DNA of 64,000 bases from contig SKVJ01000039.1 of assembly GCA_007129495.1 (NCBI GenBank), forward strand, positions 1-64,000. The letters run 5' to 3'. Positions 29,888 through 40,286 of the stretch are shown here, in pieces (within the stretch, counting starts at the first letter, position 1; each line of letters begins with the position of its first letter). The stretch comes from Dehalococcoidia bacterium. GTDB lineage: Bacteria > Chloroflexota > Dehalococcoidia > GIF9 > AB-539-J10. The notes beneath the pieces were generated by a model. That model was not told the origin of the DNA. It was given only the letters and a program-made list of their open reading frames with translations, and ran no database searches. Made by a program: the position numbers and the translations under genes.

Positions 29888-30577
29888 CTACTCCTCCTTC
29901 TGGTGCAATAGTGCAAGCGCATGGCGAGCGGCAGCCATTTCCGCTGCTTTTCGGCTGCCGCCCGTACCCTGGGCAAGCGCTGTGTCGTGTAGCAGCACTT
30001 GGACCGTGAAGCGTTTGGCGTGATCCGGCCCAGTAGCGCTGATAATCCGGTAGTGTGGCAGAGGGCGGTCGGTTGCCTGGAGGTATTCCTGCAGGAGTGC
30101 CTTGTGGTTGGGGGCTACTCCATCGGCCTCGGCTGTCTGGATGTGGGGATGTAGATAGCGAAGTAGAACCTCGCGCGTCGTGTTGTATCCTTGATCGAGA
30201 TAGATAGCACCGATCATCGCCTCCAGGGCATCGGCCAGATTCCGGTCCTTGTTCCGGCCCCCGCTTGCTGCTTCACCCCTGCCAAGTCGCAGGTATGACC
30301 CCAAACGTAGTCGGCGAGCCACCGATGCGAGTGTCTCTCGGCGGACCAATGTCGAGCGTAACGCCGTAAGTGTTCCCTCTCCCGCTTCAGGGAGGTGAAG
30401 GTATAACGCCTCTGTGACTACCATGCCAAGTACGGCATCGCCGAGAAACTCCAGTCGCTCGTTGCTGGCGGTCTGCACGTCCTGTGATTCATTGACGTGA
30501 CTCCCGTGTACCAGCGCATGTTCGAGAAGTGCCGGATTGCGAAACTCTATGCCAAGACTTGCCTCGATGTCCGTCAT
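29888..30577 (-). CDS. rnc: Ribonuclease III
   Basis: NERLEFLGDAVLGMVVTEALY, RNLADALEAMIGAIYLDQGY, C-terminal dsRBD (NHKALLQEYLQ...GGSRKAAEMAAARHAL). Confidence 0.95.
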   Translation of the reverse strand: MTDIEASLGIEFRNPALLEHALVHGSHVNESQDVQTASNERLEFLGDAVLGMVVTEALYLHLPEAGEGTLTALRSTLVRRETLASVARRLRLGSYLRLGRGEAASGGRNKDRNLADALEAMIGAIYLDQGYNTTREVLLRYLHPHIQTAEADGVAPNHKALLQEYLQATDRPLPHYRIISATGPDHAKRFTVQVLLHDTALAQGTGGSRKAAEMAAARHALALLHQKEE

Positions 30578-30623
30578 GTGCTCACTCAATTCGTCTCCCC
30601 ATAGCCTGTTCCTATCGGCACAA

Positions 30624-31496
30624 TCAGCGTCGCTGCCCTGGCATGATACTTCTGGTGGCCGTGTCGAGGAGTTGCTCCGCTGTTCGTAGAGGAACTCCAT
30701 CGCGTGTCAACTCGTCCAGCACCAGTTGTCTGGCGGTCCTGAGCTTATTTGCCACCACCCGAACCCCACTGTCAAGCGACGCATTAAGATCAACATGTTC
30801 CTGTGTGAGTCGCAGATCTGTTCTAGCCGAGTTGCCTGTCTTCTGGCGTATGCGCTCGAAGGCCTGATCCGACAGCTCGACTGCCGCGTTGCGGTTGAGT
30901 CCATCTTTGACCAGCTCGTCTGCAAGTCGATTTCTGGCGGCCTTAGCCTTCTCTGTCACCAATGCCAGAGCGTCATCGTACGACGAATCAGGACTTAGAT
31001 GCACATCGCGTGTCCTGCTTTGCCCGTTAGCGGAAGTCTTGGCGCCGGCCAACTCAGTCCTGAGCGCAGAATTGACGAGGTTGACGGCGAGGTCACGCTC
31101 CAAACCATCACGGGTGATCTCGTCAATTACGTGCTGTCGTGCAGCAGCTATCTTGCCGCTGATAGCCGCAAGTATATCTTCCAGCGATGCGTTAGGATCG
31201 ATCTGCGTGGGCGTAAGGGGAGTAGTCGATCTGCTGGGTGAGTCCTGGGCTGAGAAGCCGCCGCCCGATGGTCGCCCTATTCGTGCGTGTAATGCCTGGA
31301 AGGCGACATTGATCTGCGCCATACGGACCATAGCATCCGGCGCCTCGGAGCGGTCCGGGTGATACTTCCTGGCAAGTGCACGATATGCTGCGGCGATCAC
31401 CTCTGGCTCGGCCGCCGGGCTTATCTGCAACGTTTCGAAGTGATTCTTGTTATTGGTTTCACTCAATGTACTGGTCCTCTCGGTTCCGGAGGTCAC
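30624..31496 (-). CDS. J-domain protein with three C-terminal ~50-aa repeats
   Basis: J-domain HFETLQISPAAEPEVIAAAYRALARKYHPDRS with HPD, followed by three similar segments ending in ARxxxxDE[LI]xxDG[LV]. Confidence 0.85.
   Translation of the reverse strand: MTSGTERTSTLSETNNKNHFETLQISPAAEPEVIAAAYRALARKYHPDRSEAPDAMVRMAQINVAFQALHARIGRPSGGGFSAQDSPSRSTTPLTPTQIDPNASLEDILAAISGKIAAARQHVIDEITRDGLERDLAVNLVNSALRTELAGAKTSANGQSRTRDVHLSPDSSYDDALALVTEKAKAARNRLADELVKDGLNRNAAVELSDQAFERIRQKTGNSARTDLRLTQEHVDLNASLDSGVRVVANKLRTARQLVLDELTRDGVPLRTAEQLLDTATRSIMPGQRR
30645..31217 (-). repeat. Three protein-level tandem repeats within the J-domain gene (about 31050-31217, 30849-30998, 30645-30809)
   Basis: LEDILAAISGKIAAARQHVIDEITRDGLERDLAVNL / YDDALALVTEKAKAARNRLADELVKDGLNRNAAVEL / LDSGVRVVANKLRTARQLVLDELTRDGVPLRTAEQL. 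Confidence 0.8.
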
Positions 31497-31654
31497 GGTA
31501 TTTCCGCAGATTGCTTATGATACCTGCACCATCGTCATGTGGCCAACCATCGGGAATGCACGGAGATGATTGAGCGCTGCGAAAGCGCCGAGACACTTTG
31601 TTCGCTCGCGTGAGTGTATGGTATGCTATTTCACGATTCAAGGTGGATTAGCTC

Positions 31655-31728
31655 TGGGGATTAGTCTAGCGGTAGGACGACTGACTCTGGATCAGTTAGG
31701 CCAGGTTCGAATCCTGGATCCCCAGCCA
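31655..31728 (+). tRNA. tRNA-Gln (anticodon CTG), CCA encoded
   Basis: TGGGGAT/ATCCCCA acceptor (U1-A72 typical of Gln), anticodon arm ACTGA-CTCTGGA-TCAGT, T-arm CCAGG-TTCGAAT-CCTGG, discriminator G then CCA. Confidence 0.95.
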
Positions 31729-31850
31729 TCTGCCGACAGCTTTTCTGTTGTGACCGTAGCACTTCTCGTCTGCCGGTGCGTTTTCTTGTATGTAAGCATT
31801 TTGGCCGCATTTCCTTTCGCACGTATAATCGCTTGACACGCGAGAAGTAA

Positions 31851-32294
31851 ATGGATCTTTCGTCAATTCTGTACCGAGTCTGGACCGCGTATTCCACCGG
31901 ATGGGGATTGTGGGTCTCCTTCGGTATGTACTTCTGGCTATCCATCTGCCTGATGGTAATCGCTCGAAAAGTGCATGTCGCTGGTTGGTGGGCTGGTTGG
32001 ATTCCCATTGTGAACTTCAAGGTGATGTGCGGAGCAGGGAAATCGTCCGGTGCGTGTTTCTGGCGACTATTTATCGTATTGTTGGCGCTGGTAGCAGGCA
32101 TCGCACTGTGGATTCCAATATGGATAGTAGTCTGGCTCGTTCTTGGGGCGATTGTATGGGTTGTTACATGGAGTCGTATCTGTCGTGAACGTCACTATCC
32201 CGCTGCTCTCGGGTTGCTGTCTCTTGTTCCTGTGCTCAACCTTGTGCTGTTTGGGATACTGGCATTCGGAGATCAACCATACATGCTGGGCTAA
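31851..32294 (+). CDS. Small integral membrane protein (DUF5684-like), unknown function
   Basis: Several hydrophobic helices: YFWLSICLMVIARKVHVAGWWAGWIPIVNFKVM...LGLLSLVPVLNLVLFGILAFGD. Confidence 0.7.
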   Translation: MDLSSILYRVWTAYSTGWGLWVSFGMYFWLSICLMVIARKVHVAGWWAGWIPIVNFKVMCGAGKSSGACFWRLFIVLLALVAGIALWIPIWIVVWLVLGAIVWVVTWSRICRERHYPAALGLLSLVPVLNLVLFGILAFGDQPYMLG

Positions 32295-32309
32295 TGCCCG
32301 TCGACACTA

Positions 32310-32338
32310 CCCAGGAACCTCCGCATCCGGTTCCTGGG
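32310..32338 (+). terminator. Strong hairpin CCCAGGAACC-N9-GGTTCCTGGG after the membrane-protein gene
   Basis: Perfect 10-bp inverted repeat 16 nt after the stop codon; no immediate U-tract. Confidence 0.5.
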
Positions 32339-32742
32339 CGAGTTTCCAGGTCAGCCAGCCAGATCTTTTTGGATGAATGATGTCTTCATTTGAGGCTCAC
32401 ACGGTGGACCTGCGGTCAGAACTGAGTACCGGTTTCGCCCTGTGCTTTGATCGTCATTGAGCACATCGAGGAAAATCTGCCGGACCGGTGTGGCTTTGTT
32501 CGCGGTACAGGCTCGAAACAGATTCCGAATAGCGTGAGTCTGTGTCCATCGACACCGCATTCCTTTCCATCTGAGACCCCGACTTAGGATAAGGTTCTCG
32601 CCGCCATAGCCAATCACTCGCTAATGTAATGCGTGCTCTGTTATATCGACGTATTTCCTGGCGATATGAGACCTTCCGTCGGCGACAAGAAACCCTGCAC
32701 CGGATGGCGAAGAGCGCACCAATTGGGGCTTAAGGACGGATT

Positions 32743-33579
32743 TCACCTGGCAGCACGCATGGCGCGCGCGGCACCGAAACCCAAGAAGGAGTAGACCCCT
32801 GGAGAGACGCGCTGAAGACAGGCAAACGGCCTCATCTGGTCACCGGGACGACCGAGTTCAGCGTCCCTCATCACCAGATCGCTATCGAGAGCTCCCGGGG
32901 TGTCATATACAGTTGGCATCAGTTCTTCCCGCAGTGTGACTCTCATATCGTCAAGAGTGAATACACGCCGTCCCTTGGTAGTAAGAGCGAGGGCCGCAAT
33001 GTAGGGACCCCACTGGCGAAACGAGTACGTCTCGTTGAAAGTTGCGCGTTCGTCCGGATCATGAATGAACAGATCCGCCAATTGGTTCTTCACATCTGCA
33101 GCGCTTGGAGCAGGTTGTGCTTGTGTTGCAGATGGAAGGACAGGAGGCATTATTGGCGACGAATCTACATGTTGGGAATTGCCGTTGGACTTGTTGTCCT
33201 GAGAACGAGAACTGCCTAGCTCCCGCAAGCGCTCCATGATCCAGAGACGTGCGAGTGTTTGAGGGGACTCATCAAGGTCGCGGGCAAGCGCCCTGAGTTG
33301 CTCCGCTCGAGAAATGGGCAGTTCGATGCGGAGCATAATGGAATCGGGTCCAGCGTTCTCGAGACCCGCCTCCTCGCTTCTGGCAAATCCTCTTACACCG
33401 CTCGGCATCCCCATGATGCTCCGCATCATATACTCGTCAACGTCTGCTGCATTGGAGCCGGAACGAGGTGACTGTCCGGCATTACCTGGCTGGCCGGACG
33501 ACAGTCCATCATTCAAGTCAGGCATGTCGCCGTACGGCGACTGGCGTGGTGACCGCCGTTTCTTTCCTTTATCGAACAT
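32743..33579 (-). CDS. Hypothetical protein with ribbon-helix-helix-like segment and unknown C-terminal domain
   Basis: IMLRIELPISRAEQLRALARDLDESPQTLARLWIMERLREL resembles RHH; low-complexity linker; C-terminal domain PDERATFNETYSFRQWGPYIAALALTTKGRRVFTLDDMRVTLREELMPT. Confidence 0.7.
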   Translation of the reverse strand: MFDKGKKRRSPRQSPYGDMPDLNDGLSSGQPGNAGQSPRSGSNAADVDEYMMRSIMGMPSGVRGFARSEEAGLENAGPDSIMLRIELPISRAEQLRALARDLDESPQTLARLWIMERLRELGSSRSQDNKSNGNSQHVDSSPIMPPVLPSATQAQPAPSAADVKNQLADLFIHDPDERATFNETYSFRQWGPYIAALALTTKGRRVFTLDDMRVTLREELMPTVYDTPGALDSDLVMRDAELGRPGDQMRPFACLQRVSPGVYSFLGFGAARAMRAAR

Positions 33580-33683
33580 CGGGACCCTCAGTGTGAATAA
33601 TCAACTCTCTGAAGAAATATAGCAGACCCGACCGTACCAGCGCATCTGGCAATCGGCGATTTCGTCTTCTGACAGATGACTTT

Positions 33684-35117
33684 TCAGCCCTCTTCCGATT
33701 CTGATCCTGATACCTTGTAGACGCGGCCGCGCGCTAGTGATGCGGCGATGCCCGCAAGACACGCCACAGTGCACAGCGCGAAGGTGGCCTGCATGGCATC
33801 TATGAAGAGGTGCATGGGCATTGAGTGCACATCGGCAGCCCCAACTCGCGCCGCTATGAAGAGTGTGGCTATACCCATACTGAGCACCATTCCAACCTGG
33901 CGCGTCGTGGACAGAGTGGCAGATGCAATACCGTAGCGAGTCCCACTAACAGAGGTCATCACGGCATTGGTGTTTGGTGTGGCAAACAGACCTACGCCGA
34001 GCCCGAGCAGAGCAAGGGCTGATATCACGTACCATAGCGGAGACACAACGTCGAGCCGAGACATCAGGAACAGTGCACAGGCTGTGAGCGCCATACCGCT
34101 TGACGCGAGTAGACGAGGCTCGTGGCGATCGGAGAATCGTCCGGCAATCGGAGATACGAAAGCCTGGATGATTGGCATCGAAACGAGTATGAGTCCGGTG
34201 GATCGAGGTGTGAAGCCTGAGACCACCTGCAGGTAGAGACTTAAGAGAAATGTAGCAGCGAAGAACGCGCTGTAGTTCAGAAACGCTGCAAGGTTTGACA
34301 TGGCAAATGAGGTATTGGAATGAAACAGGGAGAGATCGATAAGCGGGTGATCGACTGCACGTTCGATGCGTACCAGTGCGACGAAGCCCACGAGTCCGAT
34401 TGCAAGACTTGCGAAACCATGCACAGAAGGCAATTGCGTCAGGCCATAGATGCCCCCGATGAGAAACACCGCGTATGCAGCAAAACCGGGCCAGTCGAAT
34501 GGGCGTGCCTGCGAAGCCGGAATCTGTGCGGGCAGCTTGTAATGAGCTGCCAGGAGGAGAAGCAGTCCCAAGGGGATGTTCACGAAGAAGACTGCCCTCC
34601 AGCCGAAGGTTTGTGTCAGGAAACCACCGACAGCGGGTCCGATCGACAGGCCAGCGTACAAGGCTGCTGCATTTATGCCGAGAGCTTTGCCTCGCTCTCC
34701 AGGACCAAATGCTGCCGCCAGTATTGCGACAGCGGTACTGGCCAGCATGGCGCCACCGCTTCCTTGAATCGCTCTGGCAATTATGAGCGTCGTTCCATGC
34801 CATGAAAGGCTGGCCAGGATCGAGCCGATAGTGTATACAGCAACGCCTGTCGTGAGGACACGTTTCCTGCCTCGTGAGTCGGCGATTCTACCGAACGGGA
34901 TCAGGAGGAGCGAACTTGTCAGCAGGAACGATGTGGCTACCCATGCGAGTTCGACAGCGGTCATCTGCAGGCCGACCCCTATCGTCGGTAACGCGACATT
35001 CACGGACGACCCCATGAACGGGAAGATGAAGGCGGCTGCACAGGTGACAAGGAGCACAGCACGCTTATCTGTGACGGGCACAACGGGTTGAGTCACTGGT
35101 GCGGAATTATAGCCCAC
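33684..35117 (-). CDS. MFS drug transporter (DHA2/EmrB-QacA type, about 14 TM)
   Basis: FMGSSVNVALPTIGVGLQMTAVELAWVATSFLL, RIADSRGRKRVLTTGVAVYTIGSI, many hydrophobic segments. Confidence 0.9.
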   Translation of the reverse strand: MGYNSAPVTQPVVPVTDKRAVLLVTCAAAFIFPFMGSSVNVALPTIGVGLQMTAVELAWVATSFLLTSSLLLIPFGRIADSRGRKRVLTTGVAVYTIGSILASLSWHGTTLIIARAIQGSGGAMLASTAVAILAAAFGPGERGKALGINAAALYAGLSIGPAVGGFLTQTFGWRAVFFVNIPLGLLLLLAAHYKLPAQIPASQARPFDWPGFAAYAVFLIGGIYGLTQLPSVHGFASLAIGLVGFVALVRIERAVDHPLIDLSLFHSNTSFAMSNLAAFLNYSAFFAATFLLSLYLQVVSGFTPRSTGLILVSMPIIQAFVSPIAGRFSDRHEPRLLASSGMALTACALFLMSRLDVVSPLWYVISALALLGLGVGLFATPNTNAVMTSVSGTRYGIASATLSTTRQVGMVLSMGIATLFIAARVGAADVHSMPMHLFIDAMQATFALCTVACLAGIAASLARGRVYKVSGSESEEG

Positions 35118-35325
35118 TCTGAAGTTCAGGCCATTGTCCGATTACCACCTTGTGGAGCAAAGTCTGATTACCCTCTTCTTCCGGCAGCGCAACCTGCTCG
35201 CCATTTAGTTTTGCGGCGGTCCATCGCTACAATGGGAACGTGGTCACTGCGGCACAGTTCTTAGCTTCCGGCAATAGAAGTGTGTCGGCGGCGGCAGTCG
35301 CTGCGTGAAGGATGTAGGAGGTGAA

Positions 35326-37467
35326 ATGAGTAGAGAGTCAGTCGATGACCGACAGCGAGACGTCAGACGCAATCGCCTGCAGTTCGAGACGAGTCCATAT
35401 CTGCTGCAGCACGCGGATAATCCCGTTGACTGGTTTCCATGGTGTGATGAGGCCTTTCAGAAGGCAGAGCGTGAAGACAAACCCGTATTCCTCTCTATCG
35501 GCTATTCCTCCTGCCATTGGTGTCATGTAATGGAGGAAGAATCATTCGAGGATCCTGAAATAGCCTCGGTGTTGAATGCCTCGTTCATCGGTATAAAGGT
35601 CGATCGTGAGGAGCGACCAGACATCGATCAGGTATACATGACTATGGCACAACTGGTCACCGGGCAGGGAGGATGGCCACTTACTGTGATCATGGCGCCC
35701 GATGGCAAACCATTCTTTCTCGGGACGTATCTGCCCCGGCAGTCCAGTCGCGGACAGCTGGGGTTGCTGCAATTGCTGACCACTGTGACTGAGCACTGGA
35801 TGTCGCACGATAAGCGTGAGGAGTTGCTTGGTTCCAGCAGCCGCATTGTAGACGTAGCACGGAGCCTCGTTGGATCATGGTCCGGGGCGGAATTTCCGGC
35901 TGATGCGTGGCCCATGGCAGTATCCGATTTGATGAGTACTTTTGACTCGAAACATGGCGGTTTCGGTGGGGCTCCGAAGTTTCCAATGCCAACGAGGCTG
36001 GCGTTCCTCCTCGTGCACTGGCATGACAGCGGGGATCCGCGTGCATTGGCGATGGTGACGAAGAGCCTCGACGAGATGCGGCGGGGAGGCATGTACGACC
36101 ATCTTGCCTCCGGTTTTCACCGATATTCGGTTGACGAACGCTGGGAAGTGCCTCATTTCGAAAAAATGTTGTATGACCAGGCGTTGCTCGTAGAGGTATA
36201 TCTCGATGCATACCTGGCGACCGGAAAGAGGCGATACGCTGAAACAGCCAGGGATGTTATTGGCTATGTGCTCGGACGGCTGACCGGACCTGAGGGCGGA
36301 TTCTATTGTTCCGAGGATGCTGACACCGAGGGGGAAGAGGGAGCCTACTACTTGTGGAGCCTGCGACAATTGCGCGAGGTGCTTTCCGCTGATGAGTTGC
36401 GGGTCCTGCTTGCGTCGGCCGGCCATTCGGTGACCGATAAACCGGGAGAGATTGAGGTCAACCTTCGAGAGGACCAGCCGTTCGTGCTCGCGCTCAGGCA
36501 CCCATCGACAGAGGTGGCCGAGAGTCTTCACATGTCGCCTTCTGAAGTAGACGGGAATCTGTCGGCTGCGAAGCAGGCGCTTCTTGTTGTACGAAACAGG
36601 AGAGAGCCGGTCCCGGTTGATGATAAGGTCTCGGCTGATTGGAACGGACTGGCTATTGCTGCACTGGCGCGAGCAGGCAGGGTGCTTGACGAGCCCGAAT
36701 TCATAGTTGCGGCTGAAAGGGCCGCGGATTTCGTAATGTATCAGATGCGCCGTGATGACGGGGTGCTTATGCACACGTACAAAGACGGAAGATGCACAAC
36801 CCCCGGATTTCTAGAGGATTATGCGTTTCTGGGCTATGGTCTCCTGGAATTGTTTCAGGCCGCTCAGCATTCTCGCCATCTCCAATTGTCAGTACGCTTG
36901 ACCGAACAGATGCTGGAGCTGTTTTGGGACGAGGCAGACGGGGGGCTCTTTCAAACCGGTACTCTGAATGAGCAACTCCTATTTCGGATCAAACCGATCT
37001 TCGATGGTGCACTTCCGTCCGGCAACTCGATGGCTGGTATCCTGCTGGCCAAACTCGCCCGACTCACCGAGCGGCCCGGCCTTGTAGAGAACGCCGATCG
37101 GCTGTTCGCAACCCTTGGAAAGGCTGCAGCTTCGCACCCGAGTCAATTTCCCGGCTTGCTGATCGGACATCGGTTACACAACAGGAGAACGCGCGTGACA
37201 GTAATTGTTGAGGCATCCGACGCGGCTTACAATCGTGCACTCATTAAGACCGCCAATTCTGTATATGCCCCCGACCATCTACTCGTGGTAGTGCCGGGGA
37301 ATGGTTTGAAGAGCGAAGCGGCGGCCCTTCTACCCGTCGCCAGAGATCACAAACGCATTGAGGGGCGGGCGGCAGCGTATGTGTGTGACAGGAGCAAGTG
37401 TTCGGAGCCGGTTGCGCATCCGGAGGCGCTGCGGACACTGTTACTGGGTGACAGAAAGGCACAGTGA
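35326..37467 (+). CDS. Thioredoxin-domain DUF255 protein (YyaL/SPATA20 family)
   Basis: [71 protein letters not shown] upstream of ATG 35326. Confidence 0.94.
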   Translation: MSRESVDDRQRDVRRNRLQFETSPYLLQHADNPVDWFPWCDEAFQKAEREDKPVFLSIGYSSCHWCHVMEEESFEDPEIASVLNASFIGIKVDREERPDIDQVYMTMAQLVTGQGGWPLTVIMAPDGKPFFLGTYLPRQSSRGQLGLLQLLTTVTEHWMSHDKREELLGSSSRIVDVARSLVGSWSGAEFPADAWPMAVSDLMSTFDSKHGGFGGAPKFPMPTRLAFLLVHWHDSGDPRALAMVTKSLDEMRRGGMYDHLASGFHRYSVDERWEVPHFEKMLYDQALLVEVYLDAYLATGKRRYAETARDVIGYVLGRLTGPEGGFYCSEDADTEGEEGAYYLWSLRQLREVLSADELRVLLASAGHSVTDKPGEIEVNLREDQPFVLALRHPSTEVAESLHMSPSEVDGNLSAAKQALLVVRNRREPVPVDDKVSADWNGLAIAALARAGRVLDEPEFIVAAERAADFVMYQMRRDDGVLMHTYKDGRCTTPGFLEDYAFLGYGLLELFQAAQHSRHLQLSVRLTEQMLELFWDEADGGLFQTGTLNEQLLFRIKPIFDGALPSGNSMAGILLAKLARLTERPGLVENADRLFATLGKAAASHPSQFPGLLIGHRLHNRRTRVTVIVEASDAAYNRALIKTANSVYAPDHLLVVVPGNGLKSEAAALLPVARDHKRIEGRAAAYVCDRSKCSEPVAHPEALRTLLLGDRKAQ

Positions 37468-37508
37468 CGGGTGCTTCGGCAATTGAACGCCCGAATGATT
37501 CCCCAGTG

Positions 37509-38147
37509 TCAGGAAGGTTGAGCGGCTGCGCGATAATTGTCCCAAGTGTCCATAATGGCCGGAGTCGGGACTACGCCCTCGCGGAGCACTTCGACATTGC
37601 CCTTCACAACCCGAACGATAGTTGAGGGAGTCTTCCGTTGTGCATCGCCGGCATCGAGAATATAGTCGACCATTTCACCCAGCTGTTGCTTCACTTGTTT
37701 TACATTAACTGCAGGCGGATGGCCGCTGCGATTCGCGCTGGTTCCGGTAACAGGGCCGCCAAATCGCTCAATGAGACGCAGGCAGATCGGGTCGTCAGGC
37801 ACTCTTACCCCCACACAGCCATCCTGAATGAGTGAGGGGTGAAGAGGAACCGTGGTTGGCAAAACGAGCGTCAGTCCACCTGGCCAGCACAGTTCGGCAA
37901 GGTGGAGCGCGAACGGGTCGGGGTCGTCAACCACATCGGTGATGTGCGAGATGTCGCTTATCAGTACCGGCAGGGGACTATCCTTTGGCCTACCCTTGAC
38001 CTCGTATACCCGGTCCACAGCCCGTTGATTGCCAATGTCCGCGCCAAGACCATATACAGTGTCCGTGGGGAATGCTACGACTCCGCCGTCCGCAAGTACA
38101 CGAACCGCTTCACCTATTTGGCGGTCATAGCTGCTGGTTACGAACAT
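37509..38147 (-). CDS. tsaC: L-threonylcarbamoyladenylate synthase (Sua5/YrdC/YwlC)
   Basis: GGVVAFPTDTVYGLGADIGN, VYEVKGRPKDSPLPVLI, SANRSGHPPAV. Confidence 0.9.
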   Translation of the reverse strand: MFVTSSYDRQIGEAVRVLADGGVVAFPTDTVYGLGADIGNQRAVDRVYEVKGRPKDSPLPVLISDISHITDVVDDPDPFALHLAELCWPGGLTLVLPTTVPLHPSLIQDGCVGVRVPDDPICLRLIERFGGPVTGTSANRSGHPPAVNVKQVKQQLGEMVDYILDAGDAQRKTPSTIVRVVKGNVEVLREGVVPTPAIMDTWDNYRAAAQPS

Positions 38148-38357
38148 TCGCTGCCATATACAACAGAACATCCTGCTGACGAGTGTAGCAGATACCACCC
38201 GTAAGCCGAAACCCACAACAACTCAGGATCTCCGCCTGTGCTTTCTGGGTTGGAATGATTGGGCTTTCATGATTTCCCGACCCTCTCAAGAAGGCCGAGT
38301 TACTTGTCAAAGGGGTACGGCACATGCACAATTCTGCCTTGGGTCAGGAGGGAAGCT

Positions 38358-39335
38358 ATGAAGCATGTGCCACTTTCACGGAACTTCGGTAGTCCTGAGA
38401 ACTACGTGTTTGATGCGCGAACCCCGCCTGTTCTAACTGTCTCCGCTGGCGAGGAGTTCACGGCCGAGGTGCAGGATGCCTACAACGGCATGCTGAGGGA
38501 GGACCCATGCAGACTCCAGCCTGCGGATCTCACTTTTTATGCTGAGAGACAGCCGTTCTGGTACAACCCCGTGTGTGGCCCTATCTATGTAGAGGGAGCA
38601 TCTAAGGGCGACGTGCTGGCGGTGACCATACTTGCCGTTGATGAATTGTCTGCCGGCTCTATTGCCACTGTACCCCGTGTACATCATTTTGCCGGACTGA
38701 GAGGATGGGAAGAGACAGATCAGCCGTTCACCGGAATTGTGACCAACGATAAGGAAGTGTCGGAATGGCAGTACGGTGAGCAGGTGCATCGATGGCCAAT
38801 GCGTCCGTTCGTGGGCACCATCGCTACAGCTCCTGAATATGAGGTGCTGTCCACACTGCCCACCAACTTCGGCAGTGTAATGGGTGCAGGTGGTAATCTT
38901 GATTGCTCTGCGATAGGCCCTGGGGCTACCGTGTACTTGCAGTCGATGAATCTCGGCGGTCTGCTCTTCTTCGGTGACTTACACGGATCTCAGGGGGACG
39001 GAGAACTGTGCGGGGTCGCGAACGAAGTGAGCGGGCGTGTTCGTCTCGTATGCAATGTGTTGAAGCGCAAGTGGCTCCGTAACGTTCGGGTTGAGAACAG
39101 CGATTCGCTTATCTCGCTATACTGTTATCGGCCCATGGAGGAAGCGTTTCGACAGGCTACCCGCGACCTGATTCTATGGCTTGAAGAGGATTATGGACTG
39201 ACGAGGAGGGAGGTTTATCTGCTCATTAGCATGTGTCCTGATTTCCATCTGCGTACCTATCAGATGTGCGCTGGGCTTGGACGGCTCATGACCACGGTAG
39301 GTGCCGAGTTTCCCAAATACTTGCTGGGAATGTGA
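38358..39335 (+). CDS. Acetamidase/formamidase family protein
   Basis: FmdA/AmdA-like GPIYVEGASKGDVLAVTIL, GSVMGAGGNLDCSAIGPGATVYLQSMNLGGLLFFGDLHGSQGDGELCG; RBS AGGAGGG. Confidence 0.85.
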   Translation: MKHVPLSRNFGSPENYVFDARTPPVLTVSAGEEFTAEVQDAYNGMLREDPCRLQPADLTFYAERQPFWYNPVCGPIYVEGASKGDVLAVTILAVDELSAGSIATVPRVHHFAGLRGWEETDQPFTGIVTNDKEVSEWQYGEQVHRWPMRPFVGTIATAPEYEVLSTLPTNFGSVMGAGGNLDCSAIGPGATVYLQSMNLGGLLFFGDLHGSQGDGELCGVANEVSGRVRLVCNVLKRKWLRNVRVENSDSLISLYCYRPMEEAFRQATRDLILWLEEDYGLTRREVYLLISMCPDFHLRTYQMCAGLGRLMTTVGAEFPKYLLGM

Positions 39336-39486
39336 ACTGGCATCACGGTTCCGCAGATTTCGGGATATGCCGATGAGTTCGCGTGTGGTAATATGAATGC
39401 TACATACTGATGCGGTCTATGGCTGACACTTGTGTTTGCTTATTGCATGGCAGTATTGCTGGTGGTGTCTCTTCCTTTGCCGGGCT

Positions 39487-40284
39487 ATGAATGACTCGAT
39501 CGAACGCGTAGCCGACATTCTAATCCGACAGCACTACGTTGTGTGTCTGTCTGGCGCCGGTATGTCAGTTGAGAGTGGCATCCGGCCATTCAGAGGCCCT
39601 GGAGGTCTCTGGACCGAATTTGGTGAGCCGCCTCTCGATGATTACCGCCGATTCGTATCCGATCCGGTCGGGTACTGGAGAAACCTACTCCAACCGCAGG
39701 GTCACTATCTCGAGTTGTATAAGACGCTTGCGGAGGCCGTACCCCATCAGGGTTACTTCGCGCTTGCCGAACTGGAAAGACAGGGTGTAGTCAAGCATGT
39801 GATTACGCAGAACATCGATGGCCTGCACCACAGGGCTGGAAGCAAACATGTCACCGAGATTCATGGTAACTACACGTTGTGCAGATGTGTAGAGTGCGGA
39901 ACCAGGTGCGAGCGAAGTCAAGTTGATGTGTCTACACTCCCACCTCGCTGTCCTGTATGTGCAGGCATAATGAAGAGTGATGTCGTTGTCTTCGGCGAAC
40001 CTATTCCTGAGGATGTGGGACGTGCCTGCAGCGAGCAGGTCGACCTCGCGGATTGTATGCTGCTTGTTGGCACTTCCGCCTACGTGTATCCAGCGGCTGG
40101 CTTCCCGCGTCACGTGAGCGCCCAAGGCGGGATTCTGATCGAGATGGGCCCTCAGCCCACTGAGATTACGGAGTTGTGTGATATCTCGGTCCAGGGCACC
40201 GCGGCCGAAGTGCTTCCACAACTCTATGACGCTATCGTCGAGCGTGTGAAAGAGCCAATCCAGCCAGATGGGACCGCTGAATAA
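39487..40284 (+). CDS. cobB: SIR2-family NAD-dependent protein deacylase
   Basis: VCLSGAGMSVESGIRPFRGPGGLW, TQNIDGLHHRAGSKHVTEIHGNYTLCRCVECG...CPVCAGIMKSDVVVFGEPIP. Confidence 0.94.
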   Translation: MNDSIERVADILIRQHYVVCLSGAGMSVESGIRPFRGPGGLWTEFGEPPLDDYRRFVSDPVGYWRNLLQPQGHYLELYKTLAEAVPHQGYFALAELERQGVVKHVITQNIDGLHHRAGSKHVTEIHGNYTLCRCVECGTRCERSQVDVSTLPPRCPVCAGIMKSDVVVFGEPIPEDVGRACSEQVDLADCMLLVGTSAYVYPAAGFPRHVSAQGGILIEMGPQPTEITELCDISVQGTAAEVLPQLYDAIVERVKEPIQPDGTAE

Positions 40285-40286
40285 TT

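Noticed and set aside
35875-36774. 299-aa minus-strand ORF opposite the DUF255 gene
   Set aside because: Shadow ORF antisense to a conserved protein.
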